A stretch of 64,000 bases of DNA from Oscillospiraceae bacterium (GTDB lineage: Bacteria; Bacillota; Clostridia; Oscillospirales; Oscillospiraceae), in the NCBI GenBank assembly GCA_022846095.1, contig AP025583.1:3621279-3685278 (forward strand). Reading direction: 5' to 3'. This document shows positions 1-8,924 of the stretch, piece after piece. The notes under the pieces are model-generated. The model was not told where the DNA came from. It did no database searches and worked only from the letters and a program-made list of their open reading frames with translations. Position 1 is the stretch's first letter; every line of letters begins with the position of its first letter. A program made the position numbers and the translations under genes.

Positions 1-43
1 TTTCAAGCCGCTCCTGCTCCGGGCAGGCCACTGACGCACTCAT
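1..43 (-). CDS. Start of an unidentified gene following flhA (partial)
   Basis: The complement of bases 41-43 is an ATG that overlaps the flhA stop codon in an ATGA arrangement. The frame stays open to the window edge for 14 codons, reading MSASVACPEQERLE. A GAGGG-like ribosome-binding site lies just upstream inside flhA. Overlapping start and stop codons are usual in this operon, so translation probably continues into another flagellar gene. In related operons flhA is often followed by flhF or by the flagellar sigma factor, but these 14 residues do not look like a typical FlhF start and are too few to assign. Confidence 0.4.
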   Translation of the reverse strand, partial: MSASVACPEQERLE

Positions 44-2148
44 GTCGCCGCCACCACCCTCTGCTCCGGCACGCCCTGCTGCCGCTCCAGCGCCAGGTTG
101 CCGATGGCCTGAATCTGCACGCTGCTGCTGATCTCGTTAAACGCCAGGACGTATACGTTGGGGTAGAACTGGGTGAGCACCCGGCTGAGATAGACCCGGA
201 TGACCTGGCTGGTGAGCAGGATGGGGGTCTGGGAGAGCTCGTTGAACTTCTGCAGGCAGGCCCCGAACTGGGTGATAATCTGCTGCATCAAATCCGCGCC
301 CATGGCCAGGTAGACCCCCTGTTCGTTTTTGGTGAGAGATGCAACCACCTTTTTCTCCATTTCCGCGTCCAGCGTCACCACCCGCAGCTGCCCGTGCTCG
401 CAGAAGCGGCGGGTGATGGTCCGGCTCAGGGCCGCGCGCACGTGCTCCGTCACCATGTCCAGATCCCGGGTGGCGGACAGCGCGTCCGCCGCGGTCTCCA
501 CAATGGTCTGCATGTCCTTGATCGGGATGCCCTCCCGCAGCAGGCTGCGCAGGATTTTCTCCAGCGTGGCGTAGGGCACCGCGGCCGGGACCGCCTCCTC
601 CACAAGCTCGGGCGCAAATTGCTTCAGGTTTTCCACCAGGCGGATGGTCTCCCCCCGGTCCAGCAGCTCATAGGCGTGCTTTTTGATGGTCTCGGACAGG
701 TGGGTGAGCATGACGGAGAGGGGGTCGATGACGGTGTAGCCGTAGATCTCCGCCATCTCCTTCTGCTCGGGCAGGATCCAGCGGGAGGGGATGCCGTAGG
801 CCGGCTCCACCGTCTCGATGCCGTCCACCTCCCCGGCCGGGTTGGCGGGCTCCAGCGCCAGGTAGTAGTCCACCAGGATCTCGCCCCGGGCCACCTCCTC
901 CCCCTTCACCTTGATGACGTACTGGTTGGTCCCCAGGGCCGAGGAGTCGTGCATCCGCACGGAGGGGATGACGAAGCCCATGTCCTGGGCGTACTGCCGG
1001 CGGAAGATGACGATGCGGCTGATCAGCCGGCCCCCACGGGCCTCGTCCACCAGGGGGATCAGGCTGTAGCCGAACTCCATCTCGACGGGCTCCACCGCCA
1101 GCAGGGAGTAGACGTTGTTGATGTCCTTGAAGTAGTCGGCCTCGCTGGGCGCCTCCTGGGGCGGGCCCTGCTCCGCCTGGGCGGCCTCCAGGGCCTGGGC
1201 CTGCTTCTCCCGCTCCATGTGGGCGCTGATCCACCAGCCCAGCCCCAGCAGGACGGCCGAGACGAGGAAGAGGGGGATATGGGGCGTGTTGGGCATAGCC
1301 CCCAGGAAGAACAGCACCACGCCGGTGACCATAATGGCCCGGGGCTGGGCGCGGAACTGGGCGAGCACGTCGCTGTTGAGGCTGCCGTCGGAGACGGAGC
1401 GGGTGACGATCATGCCCGTGGCGGTGGAGATCATCAGGGCCGGGAGCTGGGACACCAGCCCGTCGCCGATGGTGGCGATGGAGTAGATCTGCACCGCCGC
1501 GTCCGTGCCGATGCCGCTCATCATGCCGATGATCAGGCCCGCCACGAAGTTGATGACCGTGATGATAAGGCTCATCACCGCGTCGCCCTTGACGATTTTG
1601 GTGGCGCCGTCCATGGCGCCGTAAAAATCGGCCTCCTTCTGGATCTTGTAGCGGCGCATACGGGCCTCCTGCTCGTTGATGAGGCCCGAGGAGAGGTCCG
1701 CGTCGATGGCCATCTGCTTGCCCGGCATGGCGTCCAGGGTGAACCGGGCGGCCACCTCGGCCACCCGCTCCGCGCCCTTGGTGATCACGATGAACTGCAC
1801 CAGGACGATGATCAGGAAGATCAGGATGCCGACGACGATGTTCCCCTGGGTGATGAGCTGGCCGAAGTTTTTAATGACCGCGCCCGCGTTGCCCCCGTTG
1901 GTGAGGATCAGCCGGGTGGAGGACACGTTCAGGCCCAAGCGGAACAGGGTGGTAATCAGCAGCAGGGAGGGGAAGATGGAGAACTCCAGCGCCTCCGAGA
2001 TGCTCATGGTGATGAGCAGGATCAGGATGGACAGGCTGATGTTGATGATGAGCAGCACATCCAGCATAAAAGGGGGCAGGGGGAGGATCAGGAACAGGAC
2101 GACGACCACCACGAAGATGGAGATTAGATTGTTTGCGATCCTCCGCAT
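40..2148 (-). CDS. flhA: Flagellar type III export gate protein FlhA
   Basis: FlhA is the large integral-membrane component of the flagellar export gate; its cytoplasmic domain forms a nonameric ring that docks chaperone-substrate complexes. The 702-aa product is normal length. The N-terminal half is rich in membrane segments and carries the family's highly conserved patch (TTLFRLGLNVSSTRLIL, about residues 65-82) and the FHIPEP-type loop with the text AMPGKQMAIDADL (about residues 140-152). The C-terminal half is the soluble FlhA_C domain. It is the last complete gene of the flgB operon in the window, 28 bp after flhB, with export-gate genes fliP, fliQ, fliR and flhB upstream. Identification is secure. 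Confidence 0.98.
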   Translation of the reverse strand: MRRIANNLISIFVVVVVLFLILPLPPFMLDVLLIINISLSILILLITMSISEALEFSIFPSLLLITTLFRLGLNVSSTRLILTNGGNAGAVIKNFGQLITQGNIVVGILIFLIIVLVQFIVITKGAERVAEVAARFTLDAMPGKQMAIDADLSSGLINEQEARMRRYKIQKEADFYGAMDGATKIVKGDAVMSLIITVINFVAGLIIGMMSGIGTDAAVQIYSIATIGDGLVSQLPALMISTATGMIVTRSVSDGSLNSDVLAQFRAQPRAIMVTGVVLFFLGAMPNTPHIPLFLVSAVLLGLGWWISAHMEREKQAQALEAAQAEQGPPQEAPSEADYFKDINNVYSLLAVEPVEMEFGYSLIPLVDEARGGRLISRIVIFRRQYAQDMGFVIPSVRMHDSSALGTNQYVIKVKGEEVARGEILVDYYLALEPANPAGEVDGIETVEPAYGIPSRWILPEQKEMAEIYGYTVIDPLSVMLTHLSETIKKHAYELLDRGETIRLVENLKQFAPELVEEAVPAAVPYATLEKILRSLLREGIPIKDMQTIVETAADALSATRDLDMVTEHVRAALSRTITRRFCEHGQLRVVTLDAEMEKKVVASLTKNEQGVYLAMGADLMQQIITQFGACLQKFNELSQTPILLTSQVIRVYLSRVLTQFYPNVYVLAFNEISSSVQIQAIGNLALERQQGVPEQRVVAAT

Positions 2149-2176
2149 AGCCTCACCGCCCCTGTGCGCCGCAGCG

Positions 2177-3250
2177 CTATTTTGCCTTTCCCTCTCCTGC
2201 GCCCACCCGGTACAGGTAGACCAGCACGTCGGCCACCGCGCCGTAAAACTCCGGGGGGATCTCCCGGTCCAGCTCGGCCGCCGGGTAGAGCGCCCGGGCC
2301 AGGGCCACGTTCTCCACCACGGCCACCCCGTGCTCCCCGGCCACCTTCACGATGCGCAGCGCCAGCTCGTCCAGCCCCTTGGCCAGGACGACGGGGGCGG
2401 GGTCCGTCTCCGGCCTGTAGCGCAGGGCCACCGCCACGTGGGTGGGGTTTCGCACCACCACGTCGGCCTGGGGCACCTTCTGCATCATCCGGGACTGGGC
2501 CATTTTGCGCTGGGTCTCCTTGATCTTGCCTTTAATCTGGGGGTCGCCCTCCATCTGCTTGTACTCCTCCTTGACCTCCTGCTTGCTCATGCGCATCTGC
2601 CGCTCGTACTCCCACCACTGGTAGAAGAAGTCGAAGCCGGCCAGCACCGTGAACACCACGGCGATCTGCACCACCAGGGAGAAGGTCTCGTCGAACAGGT
2701 GGGCGCAGGCCGCGGTGAGGTCCAGGTAGAGGTAGTTGGAGAAGGTGCCCAGGATCCCCCGCAGGTAGCGGTAGATGATCACCAGCAGCACCGCGATTTT
2801 CAGCGTGCCCTTCAGCGCCTCCACCAGGCTGCGCAGGGAAAACAGGCGCTTGACCCCCTGCAGCGGGCTCAGGCGGCTGAATTTGGGCTTGATGGAGTCC
2901 CCGCTCACCAGCAGCTTGGTCTGCAGAAAGGTGGCCGCCACGGCGCTCAGCACGGCCGCCGCCAGGATGGGCCCCACCGTCAGCGCCAGGGTTTTGGCCC
3001 CCTCCCACACCAGCGTGCCCAGGAAGTCCGCACTCCCGCCCGCGGGCGGGGCGCCGGCCAGGTCCATGCACAGGCCGAAAAACCGGTCCAGCTGCGCCAC
3101 CGTGCTGCCCGCCGTCAGGCGCAGCACCGCGAAGCAGCCGATCAGGGACGCCACCGCCACGGCGTCGTTGCTGAGGAAGACGTTGCCCTTCTTCCGCTCG
3201 TCCCTGCGTTTTTTCGGTGTGGCTTTTTCGGTCTTGTTGCCCTCGGGCAC
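2177..3250 (-). CDS. flhB: Flagellar export switch protein FlhB
   Basis: FlhB is a membrane protein of the export gate whose autocleaved cytoplasmic domain switches export from rod/hook to filament substrates in concert with FliK. The 357-aa protein has the typical basic N-terminus (KTEKATPKKRRDERKKGN), four hydrophobic segments, and the self-cleavage motif NPTH at about residues 268-271, followed by the conserved FlhB_C fold. I chose the GTG start at 3250 because a strong GGAGGTGA ribosome-binding site precedes it. The gene lies between fliR and flhA. A second, shorter FlhB C-domain homologue without NPTH is encoded at 34142-34486. Confidence 0.98.
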   Translation of the reverse strand: MPEGNKTEKATPKKRRDERKKGNVFLSNDAVAVASLIGCFAVLRLTAGSTVAQLDRFFGLCMDLAGAPPAGGSADFLGTLVWEGAKTLALTVGPILAAAVLSAVAATFLQTKLLVSGDSIKPKFSRLSPLQGVKRLFSLRSLVEALKGTLKIAVLLVIIYRYLRGILGTFSNYLYLDLTAACAHLFDETFSLVVQIAVVFTVLAGFDFFYQWWEYERQMRMSKQEVKEEYKQMEGDPQIKGKIKETQRKMAQSRMMQKVPQADVVVRNPTHVAVALRYRPETDPAPVVLAKGLDELALRIVKVAGEHGVAVVENVALARALYPAAELDREIPPEFYGAVADVLVYLYRVGAGEGKAK

Positions 3251-3269
3251 GCCTCGTCACCTCCGGCGC

Positions 3270-4025
3270 TCAGGCCGACAGCACCTGCCGGAGCACGGCC
3301 AGCATCTGGTTTTCCACGTCCAGCAAAAAGCTGCTGATGGGGCTTATCAGGATCAGCAGCAAAAGCAGGCCGATGATTACCTTAAGCTCAATATTGATGG
3401 CGAACACGTTGATCTGCGGGATGACCTTCATCAGAATGCCCATGCCGATCTGGCCGATCAGCTCCGCCGCCAGGATGGGCAGCGCCAGCTTGACGGCCAG
3501 CACGGTGCACGAGAGGAAGATCTCCACCACCGCCTCCGCCGCGCTCCCCCCCAGCGCCGCCTGTCCGTAGGGCACCACCGACCCTGAGGTGAGCAGGATG
3601 CGCAGCATGGTCAGATGCCCGTTGGCGGAGAAAAACAGCAGGAACATCAGCACCGTGAGCACCGTGCTCGTCACCGAGATGGACACCTGGGAGCCCGCGT
3701 CGTAGGTCTTGGCCATGGTCATGCCCATCTGCAAATCGATGCTCTCCCCGGCCAGCAGCGGGATATAAAAGAACAGGTGCATGACCAGCCCCAGCAGGTA
3801 GCCCACCCCCAGCTCCAGCAGGAGCCTGAATCCGAACTCCAGCAGCCCCGCCGGCACGGCCGCCCCGCCCGGCTGGAAGGAGATTACGGTGGCCCCCAGC
3901 ACCAGGGTAAGGCCCGCGCGCACCATGGCCGGGACGTTCTGCCGGCCGAAAACCGGGGAGAAAAACACAAAGCCGGTCATACGCATGAGGATATACAGGA
4001 AGAGGGTAAAACGCGCCCAGTCCAT
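3270..4025 (-). CDS. fliR: Flagellar biosynthesis protein FliR
   Basis: FliR is one of the core membrane subunits (FliP-FliQ-FliR) of the flagellar export gate. The 251-aa product is the usual size and almost wholly hydrophobic with about six membrane segments. It contains the recognisable stretches GYLLGLVMHLFFY and the family-typical GESIDLQMGMTMA. It sits 9 bp after fliQ and 19 bp before flhB, the standard order. No odd features were noticed. Confidence 0.97.
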   Translation of the reverse strand: MDWARFTLFLYILMRMTGFVFFSPVFGRQNVPAMVRAGLTLVLGATVISFQPGGAAVPAGLLEFGFRLLLELGVGYLLGLVMHLFFYIPLLAGESIDLQMGMTMAKTYDAGSQVSISVTSTVLTVLMFLLFFSANGHLTMLRILLTSGSVVPYGQAALGGSAAEAVVEIFLSCTVLAVKLALPILAAELIGQIGMGILMKVIPQINVFAINIELKVIIGLLLLLILISPISSFLLDVENQMLAVLRQVLSA

Positions 4026-4034
4026 CGCCGCCCC

Positions 4035-4295
4035 CTAGCCCCGCATCAGTTCAAAGAGGCCCTCGGTATAATCCACCAGGGTCTCCATCATCCAGCCGCC
4101 CCCCACCAGGCACACCAGGATGACCACCAGCAGCTTGAGCACGAAGCCCAGCGTCTGCTCGTGGATCTGGGTGACGGCCTGGAAGATGGCGGTGATCACG
4201 CCCACCACCATGCTCAGAATCAGCATGGGCCCGCCCAGCTTGAGCGCCACGAGCACGCCCTCCCGCATGACCTCGCCTACCTGCGTGCTATCCAT
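4035..4295 (-). CDS. fliQ: Flagellar biosynthesis protein FliQ
   Basis: FliQ is a small two-helix membrane subunit of the flagellar export gate. The 86-aa product has two hydrophobic hairpin segments (about residues 17-40 and 50-72) and the conserved central text AVTQIHEQTL, which is diagnostic of the FliQ/SpaQ family. The position between fliP and fliR agrees. Confidence 0.97.
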   Translation of the reverse strand: MDSTQVGEVMREGVLVALKLGGPMLILSMVVGVITAIFQAVTQIHEQTLGFVLKLLVVILVCLVGGGWMMETLVDYTEGLFELMRG

Positions 4296-4315
4296 ACCTC
4301 AGCCTCCTTCCGCAC

Positions 4316-4981
4316 TCAGTAAAACCCCTGCACCAGGGTGGAGAACAGCCGCTCCCAGCCGTTGAGCGCGAGAAACAGCAGCAGCTTAAAGGGCGTGGAG
4401 ATCATGGACGGCGGCAGCATAATCATCCCCATGGACATCAGCGTGGAGGAGACCACAATGTCGATCAGCATGAACGGGATGTACAAAAGAAAGCCGATCA
4501 GGAAGGCCTGCTTGAGCTCGCTGGTCATGAAGGAGGGCACCACCACCCGGATGGGCAGCTCCATGGCCGCCGCCCTGTCGGCGGGGCGCTCCAGCCCGGC
4601 CAGGTCGCAGTACAGGTTAATCGCGCCGGGCTCGACATTGTCCAGCATGAAGCCCTTCAGCGGCACCTGGGCCCGCTGGAAGAACTCGTCCTGGCTGATT
4701 TCCTCCGCCAAATAGGGCTCGTAGGCCGCGGTCTGGATCTGGGTGAGCACCGGCCCCATGGTAAACAGGGTGAGGAAGAGCGCGATGCCGATCAGCACCA
4801 TATTGGGGGGCGTCTGCTGGGTGCCCATGGCGGAGCGGAGGAAGGAAAAGACCACGATATAGCGCGTGAAGGAGGTCATCATGACCAGGATGGACGGCAG
4901 CAGGGTGATCAGGGTGGTGAGGAAGAGCACCTGAAGGACCTGTACGTTGTCGCCGTTTACGTTAATAATCGCGTCCGTCAT
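4316..4981 (-). CDS. fliP: Flagellar biosynthesis protein FliP
   Basis: FliP builds the core of the export gate with FliQ and FliR. The 221-aa product begins close to the mature N-terminus and lacks the long cleavable signal peptide of enterobacterial FliP, as in Bacillus. The family signature around SFTRYIVVFSFLR and GTQQTPPNMVLIGIALFLT is present, as is the second conserved membrane block near the C-terminus (MSMGMIMLPPSMISTPFK). It follows fliO with a 7-bp gap. Confidence 0.98.
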   Translation of the reverse strand: MTDAIINVNGDNVQVLQVLFLTTLITLLPSILVMMTSFTRYIVVFSFLRSAMGTQQTPPNMVLIGIALFLTLFTMGPVLTQIQTAAYEPYLAEEISQDEFFQRAQVPLKGFMLDNVEPGAINLYCDLAGLERPADRAAAMELPIRVVVPSFMTSELKQAFLIGFLLYIPFMLIDIVVSSTLMSMGMIMLPPSMISTPFKLLLFLALNGWERLFSTLVQGFY

Positions 4982-4988
4982 CGCTTCC

Positions 4989-5348
4989 CTACTTTCTACC
5001 GCGCTTCAGGGCCTGGGCCAGGGCCTCCCGGAAGGGGGCCGCCCCGCCGTCCGCGTCCTCCCCGGCCTGCCAGGCCGCCCCCTCCTCGGCGCTCAGCTCG
5101 GCCAGCCGGGTCACGGAGGCGGGCGTGACGCCCAGCAGGAAGTACCGCTCCCCCACCCGTACCACCGCCACCCCGGCGTCCTTGCCCAGGCGCTGCTGCT
5201 CCAGCAGGCGCAGCTTCCCCCGGCCGCGGGGCGCGGAGAAGCCGCCCGCGCCGCGGCCCGCCAGATAGCGGGTGCACAGCCAGGCCAGCGCCAGCACCGC
5301 CGCCGCCGTGAGCAGCATGCCCAGCAGCCCCAGAAGCTCCCCCGGCAT
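4989..5348 (-). CDS. fliO: Flagellar biosynthesis protein FliO (FliZ-like)
   Basis: FliO is a small bitopic membrane protein that stabilises FliP during gate assembly. The 119-aa product has one N-terminal membrane segment (about residues 5-25) followed by a basic region and a short soluble domain with the FliO-typical pattern LLEQQRLGKDAGVAVVRVGERYFLLGV read in two parts (LLEQQRLGKDAGV, then RVGERYFLLGV). FliO is poorly conserved, so part of the assignment rests on its place immediately before fliP and after cheY. Confidence 0.9.
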   Translation of the reverse strand: MPGELLGLLGMLLTAAAVLALAWLCTRYLAGRGAGGFSAPRGRGKLRLLEQQRLGKDAGVAVVRVGERYFLLGVTPASVTRLAELSAEEGAAWQAGEDADGGAAPFREALAQALKRGRK

Positions 5349-5351
5349 GGG

Positions 5352-5717
5352 CTAGGGGTTGCCGACGATCGAGGTCACCGTCTTGAGCACGCGGTCGGCC
5401 TTGAAGGGCTTGACGATAAAATCCTTCGCGCCGGAGCGCACCGCGTCCAGCACCATGGCCTCCTGCCCCATGGCGGAGCACATCACCACGTTGGCGCCGG
5501 GGTCCTTCTTTTTGATGGCCTTGAGGGCCTCCAGCCCGTCCATGTTGGGCATGGTGATGTCCATGAGCACCAGGTCCGGGTGGAGCTCCTCGTACTTCTC
5601 CACCGCGTCGGCGCCGTCCACGGCCTCGTGAATATCGTCGTAGCCGCTCTTGGTCAGGGTGTCCTTGATGACCTTGCGCATGAAGGCCGCGTCGTCAACC
5701 AGCAGAATTCTAGCCAT
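5352..5717 (-). CDS. cheY: Chemotaxis response regulator CheY
   Basis: CheY is a single receiver domain that is phosphorylated by CheA and then binds the flagellar switch to change rotation. The 121-aa product has all catalytic residues: the acidic pair D8/D9, phospho-acceptor D53 in LVLMD, S81 at the Thr/Ser position, and K103 in VKPF. It sits between fliY and fliO, a common Gram-positive position. The kinase gene cheA is about 27 kb away in this window. The stop codon is 4 bp from the fliO start. Confidence 0.97.
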   Translation of the reverse strand: MARILLVDDAAFMRKVIKDTLTKSGYDDIHEAVDGADAVEKYEELHPDLVLMDITMPNMDGLEALKAIKKKDPGANVVMCSAMGQEAMVLDAVRSGAKDFIVKPFKADRVLKTVTSIVGNP

Positions 5718-5777
5718 TCTAACTCCATCCTTTTTTTCTTCGGTATTTTTGAAAGGCGTCCGTCCAGGTCCCGCGCG

Positions 5778-7031
5778 CTAGACGTGCTCCGCCAGGCTCA
5801 GCTCCGGATTTTTCAGGATCTCCGTGATGCGGATGCCGAAATTGTCCTCGATGACCACCACGTCGCCCCTGGCGATGCACTGTCCGTTGACAAAAAGGTC
5901 CACCTGGTCCCCCGCCAGCTTGTCCAGCACCACCAGGGAGCCCTTGGAGAAGGCCAGGATGTCCTGGATCTTCCTGCGCGTGCGCCCGATCTCCACCGAG
6001 ACCTCCAGCGGGACGGACATAATCAGATCCAGGTTTTCCGCCTGCTCCCTGTCCAGCCGCTCCCCGCCCTCCAGCTGGGGCATGGGGGCCGGCTGGGTGT
6101 TGATGAGCTTGGGCTCCGGCGGGGCGGGCGGATAGTAGTAGGGCGGGGGCGGGTAGTAGCCCGGCGCGGGCTGGGCGTATGGGGGCGGATACCCCCCCGG
6201 CACGCCGCCCGCATAGGGCTGCGCCGCGGGCGCGGGCTCCTCCGCCCGGGGCTGGGGCGCGCCGCCCTCCTGCCGGGCGGGAGCGGCGGGAGCGGCCTGC
6301 CCCTGCAAGAGGCGCTCGATCTCCTCCTGGCTCAGCGTCCCGCCCTGCGCGGCCTCCTGCGTGGGGGCGGGGGCCGGGATCGGGGCAGGCTCCTCCCCTG
6401 CGGGGGCGGGGGGCGCCATCTCCGCCTCCTCTGCGGTCTCCAGGCCGAAGCCGGAGATGAGCTCCCGCGCCAGGTTGATGGACATGACGTTGATAAACTC
6501 GCTCTCCAGCGCGCCCTCGATGCTCAGCATGAACCGGACCACCGCCACCTTCCCGGACTCGGCGGGGAAGTGCTCCTTTTTGAACTGGGCGAAGTCGTCC
6601 AGCTCGAAGGACTCCGGCGTGGAGATGTTAACAGGCTTGCCCAAAAAGTCGGACAGCGCGGTGGAGGCCGCCCCCATCATCTGGTTCATGACCTCGCACA
6701 CGGCGCTGACGGTCAGATCGTTGAGCTCGAACTCCTCCTCGGGGGTCTCCGTGCCCATGAGGATGTCCACGATGGTCTTCACGTCGCTGCGCTTGAGCAG
6801 CATGATATTGCTGCCCTCCAGGCCGGAGACGTAGCGGATCTCCACGCCGATGGCGGGCTCCAGCTTGCCCAGGCTGAACTCCTCCGCGTTGATGACGGCC
6901 ACCGTCGGGGTGGTGATGTCCACCCGGTGGTCCAGCATATTGGATACCGCTGTGGCGGAGGACCCGAGACTGATATTCATAATTTCGCCGATGGCGTCTA
7001 TCTCCATCGGGCTGAAAATATTAGTTTCCAT
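5778..7031 (-). CDS. fliY: Flagellar motor switch phosphatase FliY (CheC-like plus FliN domain)
   Basis: FliY is the Gram-positive C-ring protein that combines CheY-P phosphatase activity with the FliN switch domain. The 417-aa protein has two CheC-type active-site helices (EIDAIGEIMNISLG and VSAVCEVMNQMMG, each with the E-x-x-N signature), then a long Pro/Ala-rich linker (about residues 205-330, with PYYYPP-type runs), then a FliN/SpoA domain (VPLEVSVEIGRTRRKIQDIL) at the C-terminus. Its start overlaps the fliM stop by 11 bp. The Pro-rich linker seems longer than usual. No separate cheC was seen, so FliY may be the main CheY-P phosphatase encoded here. Confidence 0.96.
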   Translation of the reverse strand: METNIFSPMEIDAIGEIMNISLGSSATAVSNMLDHRVDITTPTVAVINAEEFSLGKLEPAIGVEIRYVSGLEGSNIMLLKRSDVKTIVDILMGTETPEEEFELNDLTVSAVCEVMNQMMGAASTALSDFLGKPVNISTPESFELDDFAQFKKEHFPAESGKVAVVRFMLSIEGALESEFINVMSINLARELISGFGLETAEEAEMAPPAPAGEEPAPIPAPAPTQEAAQGGTLSQEEIERLLQGQAAPAAPARQEGGAPQPRAEEPAPAAQPYAGGVPGGYPPPYAQPAPGYYPPPPYYYPPAPPEPKLINTQPAPMPQLEGGERLDREQAENLDLIMSVPLEVSVEIGRTRRKIQDILAFSKGSLVVLDKLAGDQVDLFVNGQCIARGDVVVIEDNFGIRITEILKNPELSLAEHV

Positions 7032-8043
7032 CCTGTTCTACGTCCCTTCCCCGCAGCGGGTAATAGTTGCGTCCAATTTTGATCGCCACGTTCTTGTTGT
7101 GTACGCCCATCTTCCCCTCAAACCAGCGCCTGCCGCCGATGTTCACGCTGACGGGCCCGTCCTTGGGCCGGCTCAGGTCGATGACGTCCCCCACGTTCAG
7201 ATGGTAGATGTCGCTCAGCTTCAGCTGGGTCCGGCACAGCTCGGCCACCAGCTCCAGCTCGGAGCCGCGCAGGGCGTCGAAGATGGGCTCGGAGTTGTCC
7301 TCGGACGAGCTGCGGCGGCCCGGGTTTTCCCTGCTGATCTCCGCAAACACGTTGGTCAGCATCAGCCCCGGCAAGCAGATGCTCAGCCGCCCCTCGCAGT
7401 TGCTGAACTTGACCTTGATGTCCACGATGACCACCGTCTCGTCCAGGCCGATGGGCTGCACCAGCGTGGGATTGACCTCCACCCGCCCGAAGGTGAAGTC
7501 CAGCGTGGTGTAGTTCTCCCAGCTCCCGCCCATGACGGAGATGAGATCCCGCATGATGCTCTCATACAGCTTGAGCTCCAGATCGGTGAAGCTGTACTCC
7601 ACGGACAGCCCGCTGTCCGGGTCCCCCTCCCCGCCCATGAGGCGGTCTATCATGCTCAGCATCACCGGGGTGGTGACGTAGAGCAGCACGGGGGACTCCT
7701 CCGTGTGATCCTTATACTGGAGGTAGGACAGTGTGAGCACGTCCCCCTCGGACAGGGCGTTGGAGAACTCGTAGTAGCGCTGCTCCTCCACGGAGTCCAC
7801 GCTCACCTCGCAGTTGGTGTGCAGCAGGCCGTTAAAGCGGGAGTTGATGATCCTGGTGTAGCTGTCAAAGATGCCGTTGAGCATCTTGATGCGGTCCTTG
7901 GTGAACTTCCTGGGGCTGTAAAAGTCGTATTTGCGGAACTTTTTCTCCGGCACTTCCTCCGCGGGCCCACCCAGGTCCATCTCGCCGCTGCGCGCGGCGT
8001 TCAGCAGGGCGTCAATCTGGCTTTGTGATAACACCTCTGGCAT
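7021..8043 (-). CDS. fliM: Flagellar motor switch protein FliM
   Basis: FliM forms the middle of the C-ring and binds CheY-P through its N-terminal peptide. The 340-aa protein begins with the classic EIDALL-like CheY-binding helix (here VLSQSQIDALLNA). A CheC-like middle domain (about residues 45-230) and a C-terminal SpoA/FliN-like domain (about 250-330) follow. The gene overlaps fliY by 11 bp. Upstream, motB ends only 34 bp away, leaving no room for fliL, which commonly lies between them. Confidence 0.97.
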   Translation of the reverse strand: MPEVLSQSQIDALLNAARSGEMDLGGPAEEVPEKKFRKYDFYSPRKFTKDRIKMLNGIFDSYTRIINSRFNGLLHTNCEVSVDSVEEQRYYEFSNALSEGDVLTLSYLQYKDHTEESPVLLYVTTPVMLSMIDRLMGGEGDPDSGLSVEYSFTDLELKLYESIMRDLISVMGGSWENYTTLDFTFGRVEVNPTLVQPIGLDETVVIVDIKVKFSNCEGRLSICLPGLMLTNVFAEISRENPGRRSSSEDNSEPIFDALRGSELELVAELCRTQLKLSDIYHLNVGDVIDLSRPKDGPVSVNIGGRRWFEGKMGVHNKNVAIKIGRNYYPLRGRDVEQDGN

Positions 8044-8077
8044 AGGATCATCCCTTCGTATCGTGGATCAGCCGCGC

Positions 8078-8896
8078 CTACTGCGGCGGCGCGGAGGGTG
8101 CCGCCGCGCCGTCCGTGGGGGTGTCCGGGGCGGGCGGCGCGACGCCGCTGAGGGTGTAATACTGCTCGATGCTGTCCCCCAGGCTGTCCATCAGGTTCTT
8201 GCCGGTGATAATCATCTCCACCCGGCGGTTGCGCGCCCGCTCCGCCCCGTCGCCGTTGCCCGACACGGGCCGCCACTCGCCGTAGCCCACGCTGACCAGG
8301 CGCGCCGGGTCGATGAGGTCCATGTCCTGCAGGTAGATCAGCACCTCCACCGCCCGGTTGGAGGACAGGGTGCGGTCAACCCGTGCGTTGTTGGGCTCGT
8401 CCGCGGTCTCCCGGGCCGTGTGCCCCAGGATCCGCAGCTCGTCGATGGCGCCGGCCTCCGGGGCCAGCAGCCCCCCGATGTCATCCAGCACCAGCTTGCC
8501 GGCATCCCGGAGCACGGCGCTGTTGCCGTCAAAGAAAATCACGTCGTTAAAGGCGATGAAGATATACCCGTCCCCCTGGGTCACGGAGATATTCTCGCCC
8601 GCCTCCTGCTGCTCGACGTACTCCTGCAGCTTTTCGTACAGCTCGTTCATCTGCTGGTCGATGTCCTTCTGCGCCTCGGCCGCCGCGGCGGGGTCGGCGT
8701 TGGGGCCCTTGTTGCCGTCCGTCTGCGTGACCGTGGGGACGGACTCGGGGTTAAAGCTCTGCACAAGCAGCTCCCACTTCCTCTGGTCCAGGGTGGACAT
8801 GGAGAACAGCAGGACAAAAAAGCACAGCAGCAGCGTCACCATGTCGCCGTAGGTGTCCATCCAGTTGGCGCCGCCGCCGGATTTGCGTTTTTTCAC
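8078..8896 (-). CDS. motB: Flagellar stator protein MotB (OmpA-like)
   Basis: MotB anchors the stator to peptidoglycan and supplies the ion-conducting aspartate. The 272-aa protein has one N-terminal membrane helix with the essential Asp at residue 18 (WMDTYGDMVTLLLCFFVLLFS). The periplasmic-type OmpA/MotB domain (about residues 120-245) has the peptidoglycan-binding text ILGHTARETADEPNN and ARNRRVEMI. A GTG start at 8896 is preceded by GGGGGAGTGAG. It follows motA by 28 bp. Ion specificity cannot be told from sequence alone. Confidence 0.97.
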   Translation of the reverse strand: MKKRKSGGGANWMDTYGDMVTLLLCFFVLLFSMSTLDQRKWELLVQSFNPESVPTVTQTDGNKGPNADPAAAAEAQKDIDQQMNELYEKLQEYVEQQEAGENISVTQGDGYIFIAFNDVIFFDGNSAVLRDAGKLVLDDIGGLLAPEAGAIDELRILGHTARETADEPNNARVDRTLSSNRAVEVLIYLQDMDLIDPARLVSVGYGEWRPVSGNGDGAERARNRRVEMIITGKNLMDSLGDSIEQYYTLSGVAPPAPDTPTDGAAAPSAPPQ

Positions 8897-8924
8897 CGCT
8901 CACTCCCCCTGACCCGCCCCCGGC

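Noticed and set aside
394-2127. 577-aa open frame on the plus strand antisense to flhA
   Set aside because: Composition is His/Gly/Asp/Leu-rich with no recognisable motif, a typical GC-rich shadow of the well-supported flhA frame.
4947-7082. 711-aa plus-strand open frame across fliO, cheY and fliY
   Set aside because: It spans several real genes on the opposite strand, has no domain, and has His/Arg/Leu-rich shadow composition.
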